This document shows positions 1-11,100 of a DNA stretch of 64,000 nucleotides, one piece after another; within the stretch, counting starts at the first letter, position 1; each line of letters begins with the position of its first letter. The DNA lies in assembly GCF_001577835.2 (NCBI RefSeq), contig NC_029532.1:496001-560000 (forward strand), given 5' to 3'. The notes under the pieces were generated by a model. It had not been told where the DNA came from. It made no database searches and saw only the letters and a program-made list of their open reading frames with translations. A program made the position numbers and the translations under genes. This DNA comes from Coturnix japonica. Lineage: Eukaryota; Chordata; Aves; Galliformes; Phasianidae.

Positions 1-17
1 CGGGGCTGAAGCTGTCC

Positions 18-962
18 ATGGAGCTGTTGGCAAGCGAGGAGCTGGGGCCTGGCCCTCCGTGCGCACAGACAGCTGCTGAAAGAAGCCCGGCTGGACAGCA
101 GGATGAACCTGGGGGGCTGGGGGGACCCGAGGAGCCACTCCCACTCTGCAGTGAGGCACGCAGCACAGCCTGGGGCTGCTGGAGCCCGACGGGGGCTGAG
201 GATGTGACAGAATCGCTCCTGCACGGCATTCATGAGCCGCCTGGCTGCAGTGCTGCCCTGGCAGACGGACAGGGTCCCCCCACCGCCTCCAACCCTGTGC
301 TGCCCTCGGAGGGGTCACCCAGCCCGGGGAGCTCCTCCAGCTCCACCCTGAGCCTCTCAGCTGAGGGCGGTGAGATGGTGAGCAGTGAGAGCACGGAGCC
401 GGAGCTGTGCTGCGCGCCGCTGGGCAGCGAGGACGAGTGCCCCATCTGCACGGAGCCCTATGACAACGAGCGGCACAAAGCAGCCCTGCTCAACTGCAAC
501 CACGGGCTGTGCCACAGCTGCCTGCGGGCCATCATGGACACGGCCGACAGCGCCGAGTTTGGCCGTGTGCGCTGCCCCATCTGCCGCCAGAAGACCCCGA
601 TGCTGGAGTGGGAGATCTGCAAGCTGCAGGAGGAGCTGCTGCTGCTGCACGCCGAGCCGGGCCCCCCCACTGCCCTGACAGCCGCCCGGCCCCCTGCGCT
701 GCCGCCCCGCCGCCCAGGGCTGGCCGGTGCCCTGGAGCATCACTTCCAGGTGCGCTTCCACACCAGCCGCATGTTCGGGTGCCTGCCCTGCGTGCGGTAC
801 CCGCCCGGCCTCATCCGTGCGCTGGGGCGGCTGCAGGGCCGGTGCCGCTGCTGTTACCTCCTGCTGCTGGCCCTGCTGCTGGCGGCCGAGCTGCTCAGCT
901 TGCTGCTCATCTTCCTCCCCATCGTCCTGATGGTGCTGCTCTTCCTCATCCTCGATAAGTAG
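18..962 (+). CDS. RING-finger protein with C-terminal membrane anchor, unnamed
   Basis: A 314-residue open frame ends in TAG at 960-962. Residues 141-189 form a C3HC4 RING: C141, C144, C160, H162, C165, C168, C186 and C189. RINGs of this spacing bind two zinc ions and usually recruit an E2, so a membrane-bound ubiquitin ligase is the likely role. Residues 1-140 are low-complexity and Ser/Pro/Gly-rich. After the RING come a short Leu/Glu-rich helix (about 200-212), a Pro/Arg linker, a Cys-rich stretch (255-279) and a long hydrophobic segment (about 279-311) that ends the protein with ILDK, a tail-anchor-like layout. The start is the first ATG, only 17 bases into the window, so an upstream exon cannot be excluded. 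It resembles the small RING-plus-membrane proteins (RNF182, RNF183, RNF186, RNF223 types) but matches none that I can recall. It is the first of three RING genes in 23 kb. Confidence 0.8.
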   Translation: MELLASEELGPGPPCAQTAAERSPAGQQDEPGGLGGPEEPLPLCSEARSTAWGCWSPTGAEDVTESLLHGIHEPPGCSAALADGQGPPTASNPVLPSEGSPSPGSSSSSTLSLSAEGGEMVSSESTEPELCCAPLGSEDECPICTEPYDNERHKAALLNCNHGLCHSCLRAIMDTADSAEFGRVRCPICRQKTPMLEWEICKLQEELLLLHAEPGPPTALTAARPPALPPRRPGLAGALEHHFQVRFHTSRMFGCLPCVRYPPGLIRALGRLQGRCRCCYLLLLALLLAAELLSLLLIFLPIVLMVLLFLILDK

Positions 963-3715
963 CGCTGGGGTTGTGCCCCTGGGGGCTGCGGGGCTGCCGG
1001 TGAGCCCTGAGCAGGTGAGGCGGCCCCAGAGCCAGGCATCGCCTGTGTCCTGCAGGGCACAGCGTGGTGTGATGCCGCAGCCACACGGGGATGGGTGCAT
1101 GGGGGCAGGGGCTGCGCTCTGCCCACCCACAGTGAGGGCATGTCCCCAAAGGGGCTCTGCTGGCAGAGCAGGACTGAGCTGTGTGTGGTTGGGACAGATG
1201 GATTGGGGCTCCTCCAGCATGGACTGAAAATACAAACAGTGTTTGCACCACTATGAGGTCCAGCTGAATTTGGTGCCTGGCAGGGTGGCATGGTGCTGGG
1301 TGCTGGATGGGGACGGCCATGGTGGGGGGTGCTGGGTGCTGAGTGCTGGCCCTGTGATATGGCATCCTGAGAGGGAATGTCAGGGCAGGGTCTGCATCCA
1401 CCACATCACTCCTGGGGGCTGACCGGAGCCTCGAGGAGAGCACGGGGACACAGGGTGGTCTCCATTCCCCTGGCAGAGGGCACCTGCACCCCCAGCACCC
1501 CACAGCCTCCAGCCCCACTGCATGGTGCCAGCCAGCGCCAGTGCCTCTCTCACACCTCTCACCTCCCCCTGCATGGAGATAAGAGAGCAAACACCACTGT
1601 GCTCCCAGCAGCTGCATGTGGGCAGTGCTGGGCAGGACACAGGGGACGGGGAGGGCAGCCCATAGTGCTGCTCTTGGGAGCACTGGGCACATCCTGCATG
1701 GCTGGGGAGAACCTCAGCACTGGCATCCCTCCTTGCTTCCCCACACTGTCCCCTCCTCTGCCCCCACCCTGCCACCCCCACAGAGGCTGACTGGCACCGC
1801 TGTGCCCTGTGGAGTTCTGAAAGCAGCCAAATGCCTCCACTTTGCCCTCCTTCCCTAGAAATGCACTGCAGGTCCCTGCAAAGGGCTGCAACCATGGGGA
1901 CCACAGGGCACTGTCACTGCATCACTGCTTCCTCAGCACATGACAGCGCAGGAGGGAGAGGGGCATCCTGAAATGGCTCAGACAGAAAAGCAGACCCCCC
2001 TGTCCCACAGCCCCATCACACTGAGGGACAATTATTTATACAATGTGGAGCAGCTCCATTAGGAGAAGTGTGAGCTTGGCCTGGCTGAGGGCATTTTTTG
2101 GGCCTGCAGGGAGGGGAGGACTTGCCGGGGGGGGCCTGTCACCATGTGGGACACCTGACACATGTCCCTGCTCTACATTACATTGTGGAGGGGACAGGTT
2201 TTTTGGGGCAAACCAGAACACAGCAGCTCCATGGGGGCAGCATGGGAGCACCACACTCAGTGCCATCCTCCAGCAATCTGCTCCCCCCTCTCCAGGCCAT
2301 TTAGGGGCAGGAAAAGAGTGAATGCCCCCCAGGCCCCCAGAGATGAGGTTCCGGCTGTGGGGCGGTGGCTCTGGGGAGTGCAGGAAGGGCTGTCCCTCAG
2401 GAATGTGGTGTCCGTGTCTGCTCACAAGGACTGTGTTATATTTAGCACCAACAGCAGCGTGCTGAGGGCTGGGGGATGCTGCAGAGGGATGCAGGGCTGC
2501 TCCCATGTGCACAGTGCCCTGCTATGTCCCACAGCCCCGTCTCCCCATGCACAACCCCTTTGGCCCCCAGAACCATGATGTGGGGCCAGTGCTGCCCCGG
2601 GATCTGTCCCAGCTGCTTAGTGTGCCACATCCCGTTATCTTCACATCTTGGGGTTGCACTCTGTTGTGCAAGGCTCCTGGAAGGAGCTGTTGCAAGCAGC
2701 TTCCTCCCTGCTCCCATGGCTGCCGCGTGCCCAGGTTCCCCATGCAGGCGGCACAGCAGCATTGTGCAACTCGGGCAGGATGGGGCAGAGCTCTCTGTTG
2801 TGTTTTCACAGCCAATGGAACTCAGTGTGCTTGGAATATACAACCTGGAGGCACATAGCTCTGCCCGGTCACAGCTGTGGGCGCCTGGTGGGGCTTGGGG
2901 TGCTGGGGAGCCTCCAGCAGGCTCCGAGTTCCCCCTGCAGCTGGCACTCAGGTCCTGTCCCCTAGCAGCATTCCTGGGCCCCAGCCCCAGCAAGCGCTTG
3001 TTTGAGGTTAATAGGTCTGGAGAAATGCTGGCACCCAGCACTCAGCCCTGAAAGGCCCCATTTCTTCCTTAATTGCAACTCAAAATCAAATTAGTGGCGT
3101 TAAATTTACTCTGTGCCCAAGAGGTACCACGGAGAGGGGAGGACGCACTGTACCCTTCATCCTTATGTAACAAACAGGGCAAATCCCTGCTTGGAGGGCA
3201 GAGCTGCCCCAGGGCTACGCATGTGGGGCTTCGCTCCCTTTGGGGCACTGAGGACAGCTGGAGGGCAATGCGGCATTCCCACCGGAGGGGGGTTGGGGCC
3301 ATCCCACTACTGGGGCTGCTCACGTGTGTGCCAGGCTGCATGGCCCAGCTGCACATCTCCCCAGCAGCAGCCCCAGTGCTCAGTTGGGATAGGTGCTGGG
3401 TGCTCCCTGCAGGTGCTGTTTGCTCAGGGTGCCAAACATCCTCCCTTGTGCCAACCCCACAGCCTGGCCCTGCTCTTGCAGCAGTGCTGCTCTGGGTGCC
3501 CCCGTGTCCCTCTGTGAGTGCCCACAAGGTTAGCAGTGCAGGGGCAGGGGATGAACCAGAGGGGGATGCGAGAGCTCCTGCTTCTTTGGGAAGCCTTGGG
3601 GTCCATCCACATCACCAGTGCCCCATGGAGCACATGGGAACAAGCTGTGGTGTCCCACTGGTACACGGCCCCACTGCCCCACAGCATCATGCCTTGATAC
3701 ACCCTCTTGCCCTTC
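963..3715. other. Intergenic stretch between the RING gene and RNF208
   Basis: GC-rich sequence with no convincing coding frame, since the open frames here lack recognisable domains. The first part presumably holds the 3' UTR of the upstream RING gene, but I see no clear AATAAA close to its stop. Short G runs (around 2129) and GCTGG-type direct repeats (about 1288-1350) are the only structure noticed. Confidence 0.5.
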
Positions 3716-3729
3716 GTTCCAATATAATC

Positions 3730-3735
3730 TTTATT
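3730..3735 (-). terminator. PolyA signal, probably RNF208
   Basis: TTTATT on the + strand is AATAAA on the RNF208 strand. It lies 1.1 kb beyond the RNF208 stop codon and is the first canonical signal downstream in that direction, so it is the likely 3' end of the RNF208 transcript. Confidence 0.5.
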
Positions 3736-4830
3736 GGGGAGACTGGTTGGGGTTGAACAAGGCCGGGTATAAAACATGGTCATCGTCACAACCAGCGGCG
3801 GGAGGCGTTGGCAGAGCAGAACAGAATCAGGATCAGCCCCCATTCCCTGTGCCCTCAGCTCTGGGCAGCAGGGCAGTGCCAGGGCATCACCTGCCCCACC
3901 GCTCCACGGGCCCCATCCACAGTGTGTGCTGTGCTCTGGGGGCTGCTCCTGGCTCCAGATATGTAGGGTGGGAGGGGGCAGCTCAATGAGGGCCCTGGCT
4001 CCCCCAGCCCCAGTGTCCTGGGGGCCGTGCTGGGGCTCAGCCTCCTGCCCCGGTGCTGCAGTGCTCGGCCCTGAGGGAGCACCTGCAAATTATGGCTTTT
4101 TCTTTTTTCTTCTTCTTTTTTTTTTTTTAATTTTTTTTTTTTTTAGGTTTTTTTTTTTTTTTTTTTTTGCTCTTTTGGTAGCAAACTTCTCCATCCAGAT
4201 GCTGTGGGGAAAGCAAGACAGTGCACAGGAGGCGCTGGGTGCAGGGTCCCTCGCAGCCCCGGGGGGTGGCCCACAGAGAACGGGTGCAGCTCAATGCCTT
4301 TGTGAACGCGTAGCGGCCTGGGACGGATGGGGAAAAATCCTCCAAAATGAGGATGAACAGGAGCTTTCCTCAAGGGCCGGCGGGGGGCACGGCCGCGTGT
4401 CTGCTCAGTGTGGCTGCGACTCGGGCGCACGGTGCGTGGCCGCTGAGACGAAAGCTTTGGCAAATAAATTACAGAGAGGGGGCGGTGGGGGCTGTCCTGG
4501 TGCCCAGTGCCGGGCAACGCATCTCCGGAGACCCAACAGCCACGGGGCGGTGAGATCAGTGCCACCGTCAGGACAGCGTCCGCTCCGGAGAGAAGGAGCC
4601 CGAGGGGGGTGCTCAGTGCCGGGGATGCGCAGGGATGTGCCGTGCTGCCTCGTCCCCCTGCCCAGCACCACAGGTTGCCGCTGGCTCTGTGCCTTGTCCC
4701 AGGGTGCAGCATCCCCATCGCCAGTCCGTGGCCGTGCTGAGGGTCAGCGCATCCCCCGGAGCATCCCCCGCCGGGCGCTGCTGGCACAACGCGGTGCCGT
4801 CCTGTCCCTCGCGGGGCCGGGGCGCGGGGC
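3736..4830 (-). other. RNF208: RNF208 3' UTR (inferred)
   Basis: The interval between the RNF208 stop and the polyA signal at 3730 has no domain-bearing frame. Its main feature is a T-rich tract at about 4097-4170, which is A-rich in the mRNA sense. The 3' UTR assignment is inferred from position. Confidence 0.45.
4097..4170. repeat. Homopolymer T-rich tract (A-rich in RNF208 mRNA)
   Basis: Nearly uninterrupted T with a few C, A and G interruptions on the + strand. It sits inside the inferred RNF208 3' UTR. There is no flanking element to suggest a retrocopy tail. Confidence 0.8.
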
Positions 4831-5652
4831 TCACATGATGGTGCAGGAAGACAGCGGATTTCGGATGTGGCAGGTGCAGGCGGCCCCGCAGTACTGGCGG
4901 AAGGTCTGGTAGCAGCTGCGGTCGGTGTCGCTGCTCCACTGCACTGGGTTGGCAGCCAGGGCGTCGGCCGGCAGCCTGTTCAGGATACTGGTGTTGACGG
5001 CCAGCGCCGCCAGCCCGTAGTCGGTGAAGAGCACGGTCTCCCGCTTGCAGGTGGGGCAGGAGATGAACTTGTACTTGGGGCACGACTCGTAGAGGATCTG
5101 CAGGCACTCCTCACACACCGAGTGCAGGCAGGACAGGATGCGCGGCCGCTTGTTGGTGAAGTTGTACATGTGGCCGCAGGTCGGGCACTCGAGCGGCTCG
5201 CAGGGCGTCGAGGGGTGCAGCACGTACTGGTTGACGATCACCTCGTCCGACGGCGGCTGCCGGTGGAAGCAAACCTCCGAGCTGCCCTTGCGCTGGGGCT
5301 GGTACCCGCGCTCACGCCGCGGCAGAGGGGGAGTCCGGGGCAGCGGCAGCGGCGCAGGGGCGGCATCGAGCGCCGGGATGTCCCCGCACGCCTGGTTGAC
5401 GATGATCTCGGACTCGGAGGGCCACGCTCGTTTGGCCACCAGGGGCGGCTCCCGGCGCGGTGCGGGTGTGTAGCGCGGAGGTGCCGCCTGCAGCTCCGAG
5501 AACTTCTCCGGGTGGATGATCTTCATCGCCTCCATTTTAATGATGACCTGTTGCCCTTTCAGACACGACATGAGGATCGTTTTCACATTACCGTCCACCG
5601 CTCTGGGGTCTCCGAGGGACGCCTGCATGAGGCTACAACATGCCGGCAGCAT
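4831..5652 (-). CDS. RNF208: RNF208, RING-finger E3 ubiquitin ligase
   Basis: A 273-residue intronless coding frame ending in TGA. From the MSCLKG motif near residue 28 it follows mammalian RNF208 closely, including the KMEAMKI.HPEKF block and the ILYESCPKYKFISCPTC block. The C-terminal RING (156-202) has C156, C159, C175, H177, C180, C183, C199 and C202. A conserved tail (SCYQTFRQYCGAACTC) follows, and the last four residues, CTIM, form a CaaX-like prenylation box. Two copies of an E-[IV]-I-V-N-Q motif lie at about 82-87 and 137-142. The ATG at 5652 is preferred because a good acceptor (pyrimidine-rich, ending CTCCAG) lies just upstream at 5673-5674. ATG 5628 is an in-frame alternative, and human homology starts only near residue 27. 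The mammalian protein is an E3 ligase reported to act on vimentin. It is divergent from CYSRT1. Confidence 0.95.
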   Translation of the reverse strand: MLPACCSLMQASLGDPRAVDGNVKTILMSCLKGQQVIIKMEAMKIIHPEKFSELQAAPPRYTPAPRREPPLVAKRAWPSESEIIVNQACGDIPALDAAPAPLPLPRTPPLPRRERGYQPQRKGSSEVCFHRQPPSDEVIVNQYVLHPSTPCEPLECPTCGHMYNFTNKRPRILSCLHSVCEECLQILYESCPKYKFISCPTCKRETVLFTDYGLAALAVNTSILNRLPADALAANPVQWSSDTDRSCYQTFRQYCGAACTCHIRNPLSSCTIM

Positions 5653-5672
5653 GCAGCGCTTTCAGTCTTGTT

Positions 5673-7363
5673 CTGGAGCAGGAGCACGGTGGGCAGCCGG
5701 CGGTGTGGGAGCGCATCGTGGGGACGTGCGGGCGTCGTGTCCCTTCTCTGACCGCCCCAGGGTGCGGGCGGGTCGGCGCTGCTCACGGCCGCATCCTGCC
5801 CACGCCGCCTTTGAGGATCGCTCGGGCAGGCGATCAAAGCATCTGCTCCCCGCGGGATGTCAGAATGACATCGCTGCCAGCGGCGGTGTCACCCGCAGCT
5901 CCCCTCGCCTCCGTGGCAGCCCCGCACGGGGAGGGTGAGAGGATGCCCGCGGTGCGGGGCAGTGCGGGAGGACGCAGGGCAGGGGGGCCCAGCCGGAGCG
6001 TGGGCAGCGCCCGCCTCCTCGCGGCTCGATTCCTGCGTTCGCTGTAGGGACCCTCGTGGCGTTGGTGCGGATTCCTCAGGGCTGATTCCCGTCTCTCCCA
6101 CTCGCTGTTACCGTGGGTTCCCACAAGCTGCGGGGCTCATCCCGCCTGGAGCCGGGGCAGCCACGTGCCTTTTCGCTGCAGTCGGTGCCTCTGTTTCCAG
6201 CTCAGCTCTGTGCTCACTGCAAACGAAAAGCAAGAGGATGTTGGCTGCTGCGCTCCCCGGGGCTCTGCCCGCACGGTGCCGGCGATGGCTGCACGCCTCC
6301 ATCCCATAGTTTGCTCTCTCAGCACCGGCCCTACCGGTCCTTCCGTCTGCCCCACACATTTCCCCTGAGGCTCCTCTTGGGAACGGCCCCGCAGAGTCCT
6401 CTGCCCCGAGGGATGCGCCCCGCACCGCGGGGTCTGCGTACCCCCACCGGCACACGCAGCACCTTCCCGGGGGGGCTCCCGCCGGCCCTGCTCTGCTCAG
6501 GGCTCTCGCTCACGTTTAGCCCCTCCTCTGCTCTGTGGATCTATTTTTACCTCTATCGCGCGCTCCTGATCTGTCCCTGCTTCCATCGCTCCCTCCTCCT
6601 CTCCCCCCTCCGCCGCTCCCTGCCCTCGACCCTGGGTTCGGGGACAGAGGGGGAGACGGGCAGCACCCCGGGAACGTTTTCTGCCTGGGACAACGCGATG
6701 ACAGCCCCCCTTCAACCCGGGAAGTGCGAAGGCGCTCTGCTGTGCTCTCCTCCATCATGCCGCAAATCCTGTTAGCAGGACGCCTGCTCCCTGCCAGGCC
6801 TGACGGAGGGGGCCGGGGGGGCCATCTGCTAGGGGAGGGGGCAGCGACGGGTTCAGCCTTGGATGCCCGAGAGCTGCGGGGGATGGAGCCCGGCTGACCT
6901 CGAGGGATGACCCGGGGGGGGAGTTGCAGTGGGGCCCTGTGAGCATCCCGTCCCGCACCCCGCGGGCAGTTCCCCCCCTCCCCCGTGCAGACCCCCGCGC
7001 CCGCAGCCCTCGCACTCACCCGCAGCAGCGCACGGACCCGGCCATGCGGGAGCGTCCGCCGTCACACCCCTCCGCGCACGAACCGCAGCGACACCGAACC
7101 CTCGGGGCGACGCAGCCCCCCCCCCCCCCCAACCTCCCCGGCTCTCCGCACACCCGGCCCCTGCGCTCCGCTTCCAGCGCAAAGCCCCGCAAAGCCGCAG
7201 CCACGGCCGCAGTCCAGCTGTGCACGCACACATGTGCACATACACACGCACACACGTGCATATACATACATGTACACGTACATACATGCACACATATGTG
7301 CCTCGATATACACGCGCGCCTGCGCGCCCGCAGGGTGATGCTCCCGGCCCGAGCCGTCCTTAC
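5673..7363 (-). other. RNF208: Probable RNF208 5' intron
   Basis: On the minus strand a CAG|GTAAGG donor at 7362-7363 pairs plausibly with the CTCCAG acceptor at 5673-5674, giving a 1.7-kb intron that separates a noncoding first exon from the single coding exon. Both sites are good matches, but the pairing is inferred without transcript data. No other gene is evident inside. Confidence 0.5.
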
Positions 7364-8150
7364 CTGCGGAGCTGCGGCTCTACGGTCGGTGCTCCGGTCG
7401 CGGGGTCCCGGTTCGGCCATGAGCCGCGTCCCGGCCCCGCTCGGTGCGAATAAAGGTTATCTGAAAGGCGCGGGGATGCGGCTCCGGCTCCGCGGGGATG
7501 CTGTCGGCTCCGCGTCGCCTCCCCCCGCTTCCCACGGCCCCGCCGCAGCCTCCGGCCGCTTCCCGGCTCCCGGGGTCGGTGGGGGAGAGACGATCCTTCG
7601 GACAAAGGCCCGGGGGGCACCGCAGAGCCCCGCAGCCCCGCAGCCCCCGTCCTCGGCCCCGCCGCCCCCCCGGCCGCCGCGCCGTGCCCCGCCGAGGGCT
7701 GATGCAAGCGGCCGCCGGGCTGAGGGGGGGGCTCGGCTGTGGGTTCGGCAGGTGCAGCCGGGCGGCTCCGCGCGGTGCCGGTTCCGTCCCCTCCGTCCCG
7801 CGGGGCTCAGAGCTGCCGGCGGCGCGGCCGCGCTCCCTGCGCGCTCCCGGCGCCCGCAGTGCCGCTGCAGTGGTGCAGCCGGCTCACATTTCTCTCGCTC
7901 AGCAGCGGCAGCTCGGGGCCCGTGGCCGCATCGCCCTCCGCCCCGCGCCCGCCCCCTCCGCACGCCGCCGCCCCCCCGGGGCTCAGCCCCGCTTCCTTCC
8001 TGCCCTCCCTCTCCCCAACGCGCTGCCCCCCGGGGGGTCCGCCTGCTCCGTGCCCTCCCCCGGCGCGGCTACAGCGTGTGTGGGGGGGGGCGCGGTGACT
8101 CAGCATTGCGCTGCTGGGGGGGGGAGTTCTGCAAGGGGGGGGTGAGGGAG
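6900..8150. promoter_or_regulatory. CpG island, probable RNF208 promoter and first exon
   Basis: Dense CpG, CCCGCC and GGGCGG runs extend through this interval, with the strongest part at about 7420-8080. A strong minus-strand donor at 7362-7363 follows a GC-rich candidate 5' UTR exon (7364 upward), as expected for an RNF208 promoter. The transcription start was not located. Confidence 0.6.
7205..7330. repeat. Alternating purine-pyrimidine (CA/TG, TA/CG) microsatellite
   Basis: Degenerate alternation of CA, CG, TA and TG steps over about 120 bp, ending in CGCGCGCC-type steps. It is interrupted, so it is not a perfect dinucleotide repeat. It lies at the edge of the CpG island and inside the inferred RNF208 intron. 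Confidence 0.85.
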
Positions 8151-11100
8151 GCAGCCCACGGGGATGTCGCTGTGTCCCACGCGGGATTCGGGGCTGGGGA
8201 ATGGCCTGAGCCGCCCCCCCGGCCTTGCTTCTGTGCCTGCCCCGTGTAGCACACCTGCAACCCACGGCCCCACTGTCAGACCTGCGGCCCAGCTCTGCAG
8301 ATGAACCCCCACACACCTGAGGTTCAAATCCCACTGAGCATCATCCCGCACTCTGGGAGCCCCCGGGCACAGAACCTGCCTGCTGTGCCACGGCTTGGTG
8401 GGTCAGCACGGTGTGTGGCTCTGGGCACCCAACTCAGCAGCAGGGCTGCTCCCTCGGGTTGGGTCAGGGTGCTCACTGTGCTCCTTTGGGTGCTGCTGGG
8501 TTTCTGCAGACCTTTGGCATCTTCCTGCTCTCTGCCCTTTCCCCCTGGCCAGCTGGCCTCAGAATTTTGCCTGGTTCTGAGCTCCTTCTCCCTGGCTGCA
8601 GTGCCCATTTCCAGCCATGGATCTCTGTACCAGGCCCCTGCTGAGCCCTCACCACTATGAAATCCCTGAGCTGTGGGGTCTGGGGCTGCCCTGGGACCAG
8701 AAATGGGCACTGTGACTTCGCACAGCTGCTTTCACACTTGCAGAGCCCACACATCTTCAGCTTTGTCCCCCTGCTGCTGCTGTCCCTCACCTCCATGGTA
8801 AGAAACAGGGGATTCCCTTAATCTTCCCTGTCTTCCATGCCATTTTTGCCTGTTTTCCCACTGGCACTTTTGGATTCAGATAGCAAGAACTGATGTGTTC
8901 TGCCTGAACTCACAGAGCAAAGGAAATTGCAGGAAGTGAGTGAGCGTGAGCCATTTTCTGTTATTAATTCCTGTGGCATCCCCGTGCTGACCCAGCCACG
9001 CAGCATTATTACACTGCTATTTGGCGAGTTAAGCAACAGCTCTATTTAAAAACAATCACAAATGCTATCAGGGATCCTTCCTGCTGAATAAGAGTGTGTC
9101 GGTGCCAAGGTGCCCATTGCTTCCCAGTCATACATCCATCATTTCCAAACCTTGATGTTACAAGATGTAGTGCAAGTTGTAGCACCAATGATGCAACCAC
9201 AAAGATGTAAATTGTTATTCCAAACAATAACCTGACCTTACATTTCTTCCCCATCGGCCCCATCACCCCAGAACTGCTCAATCTGGTCACACACACAGCA
9301 CTTTGTTGCACATCTGGACTAGCAGTGATCTGCTCCAGCAGGATGGCTGCTCATCCAACAGGACAAGCACCAACAGCCCCAGCACTGCACGCTGCCCCAG
9401 CTCTGGGCTCCTGGTACACACTGCACTCTGCTGTGTCCCCGTGGCCACCTGCAGCACCTGCACTGCCAGTGATTCATGTCCTGTCTATTTGCTGCCTGCC
9501 ACTCTTGTTATGGAGTTTGTTTGTCCTGGTCTTGTGCACATCAACAGCTCATTCCAAAATCCAGCCTGCAACTTGCAATGACCAGGTTGTGTACGGGTGA
9601 ATCACTCAGTGTGCTGACAGTGCACCCAAAAATGAGCTCACCTCCAGCTTGGCAGAGAGCAGCTGTGCTCAGCAGGGCCGTACCAGGTACCTGGTTGTCC
9701 CTTCTGTGCAGTGTTGAGCAGCAGTGGGATCAATATATGGGACCACAGCTGCTCCCATATATTGCTGCAATGGCACAGTGTGAGCCCCAGGCAGAGCAGG
9801 GTCAGGGCTGGGCTCCCACAGATGGGTGCTTGCCCAGGGTGAGCCAACACAGCTCTGAAGGAGGAATGCTGTTGGATCATCGGCCAAGGAGGAGGTGGAA
9901 TTCTTGCTGTGAGTCGCTATTTCTGCCCTGGTTATGGCTGCAGCAGCAGCAGCGCGTGGGCTGGGGGCCATCGGGTCCTGATCATTTGTGCACTGTTTGC
10001 AGGGGGTTGGAAGTGGTGCTTTGTGGGCTTCCAGCCCTGCACACAGCCCTCAACATGAGAAATGGGATGCTCAGAACATCTGCAAAGTGCCCTGATGTCC
10101 ATGGCTCAATGCTGTGCTGCCATGCACAGACCTGGGGGCTGCAGGGATGCGGAACTTGGTGCACACTCAGCCTCTGTGGGTTCCAAAAGCCCCACAGAGA
10201 TCCCAGGAGTGATGAGCATTATTTTTACAATTAAATTACATGTCTGGTGCTGCACATCCACCACACAGCAGGGTCCCAAGGCTTTGCTTGGGTGCCCACC
10301 AGGGTGTGGGCATAGCCCCAGGCCTCCTGCTATAGCACCTGCCCAGCTTGGGCAGCCGGTGCCCACACGCACAGCTCTGCATTGCATTTCCAGCTCACTT
10401 GGGGTGAAAGGGTTTTGCTTTACTCCCGTGGGAGCAGTGTGGGTGTGTAGCAGCCTGCCTGGCTCTGTGGCTGTAGGGGTGCGTGGGGCCCCGTGTGCCT
10501 GAGCCTTTGCTGTGGTTTGAGCAGGGCTGAGAGCAGCATGCAGCACACAGAGCTGCAGCACGGGGCTCAGCACAGGAAAAGTGCAGAGATGTGCAGAGCT
10601 GGGACTTGGCTGCTGGGGGAACCACCAAGGGCAGCACTATGCACAGACCTGCACAGAGCTGACACTGTGTGTCAGGGGCATGCATGGATCTGTGGGGTGC
10701 AGGAAGCTGTGCAGAGCCCCAGGCACCACACAGCCTGCAGGATGCTGTGCCGTGTTCCTGGGTGAGGATGAGGAGTCCTTTGAGGATGAGTCCTGTGGAT
10801 GAGGACGAAAATGCTGCTCTGGGTGCACACCTGAGGGCAAGTGCAGAGGAGGGCTCTGCTGACGTGTGATGGGGTCATGGGAGGACCCTGAGTGGTGCAG
10901 GAGGCTGCAGCAGCACGGGGCTGCCAGGCTGCATGAGCCCAGTGCTCACAAACACAGCAGACACAAATGGGAGCAGACAGGTCGACTCGAGTCACCAAGC
11001 TCCAACCCTGGGAGCCCAGGGCTGCTGTCAGCACGAGACAGGGTGCTTGCAGCCATCCCAGCAGCACCGCACTGCCTGCTGATCCCTGCACTCAGTGCTG

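Noticed and set aside
4096-4345. Lys- and Phe-rich frames
   Set aside because: Products of the homopolymer T tract read on either strand.
7016-7420. Cys/Val-rich repetitive frames
   Set aside because: Translations of the alternating CA/TG microsatellite.
6924-8249. 441-residue + frame
   Set aside because: Low-complexity Pro/Arg/Ala translation of the RNF208 CpG island and microsatellite.
9042-9311. Minus-strand frame of 89 residues with a hydrophobic stretch
   Set aside because: No family resemblance, no start or splice context, and unremarkable flanks; probably chance or an unrecognised old repeat.
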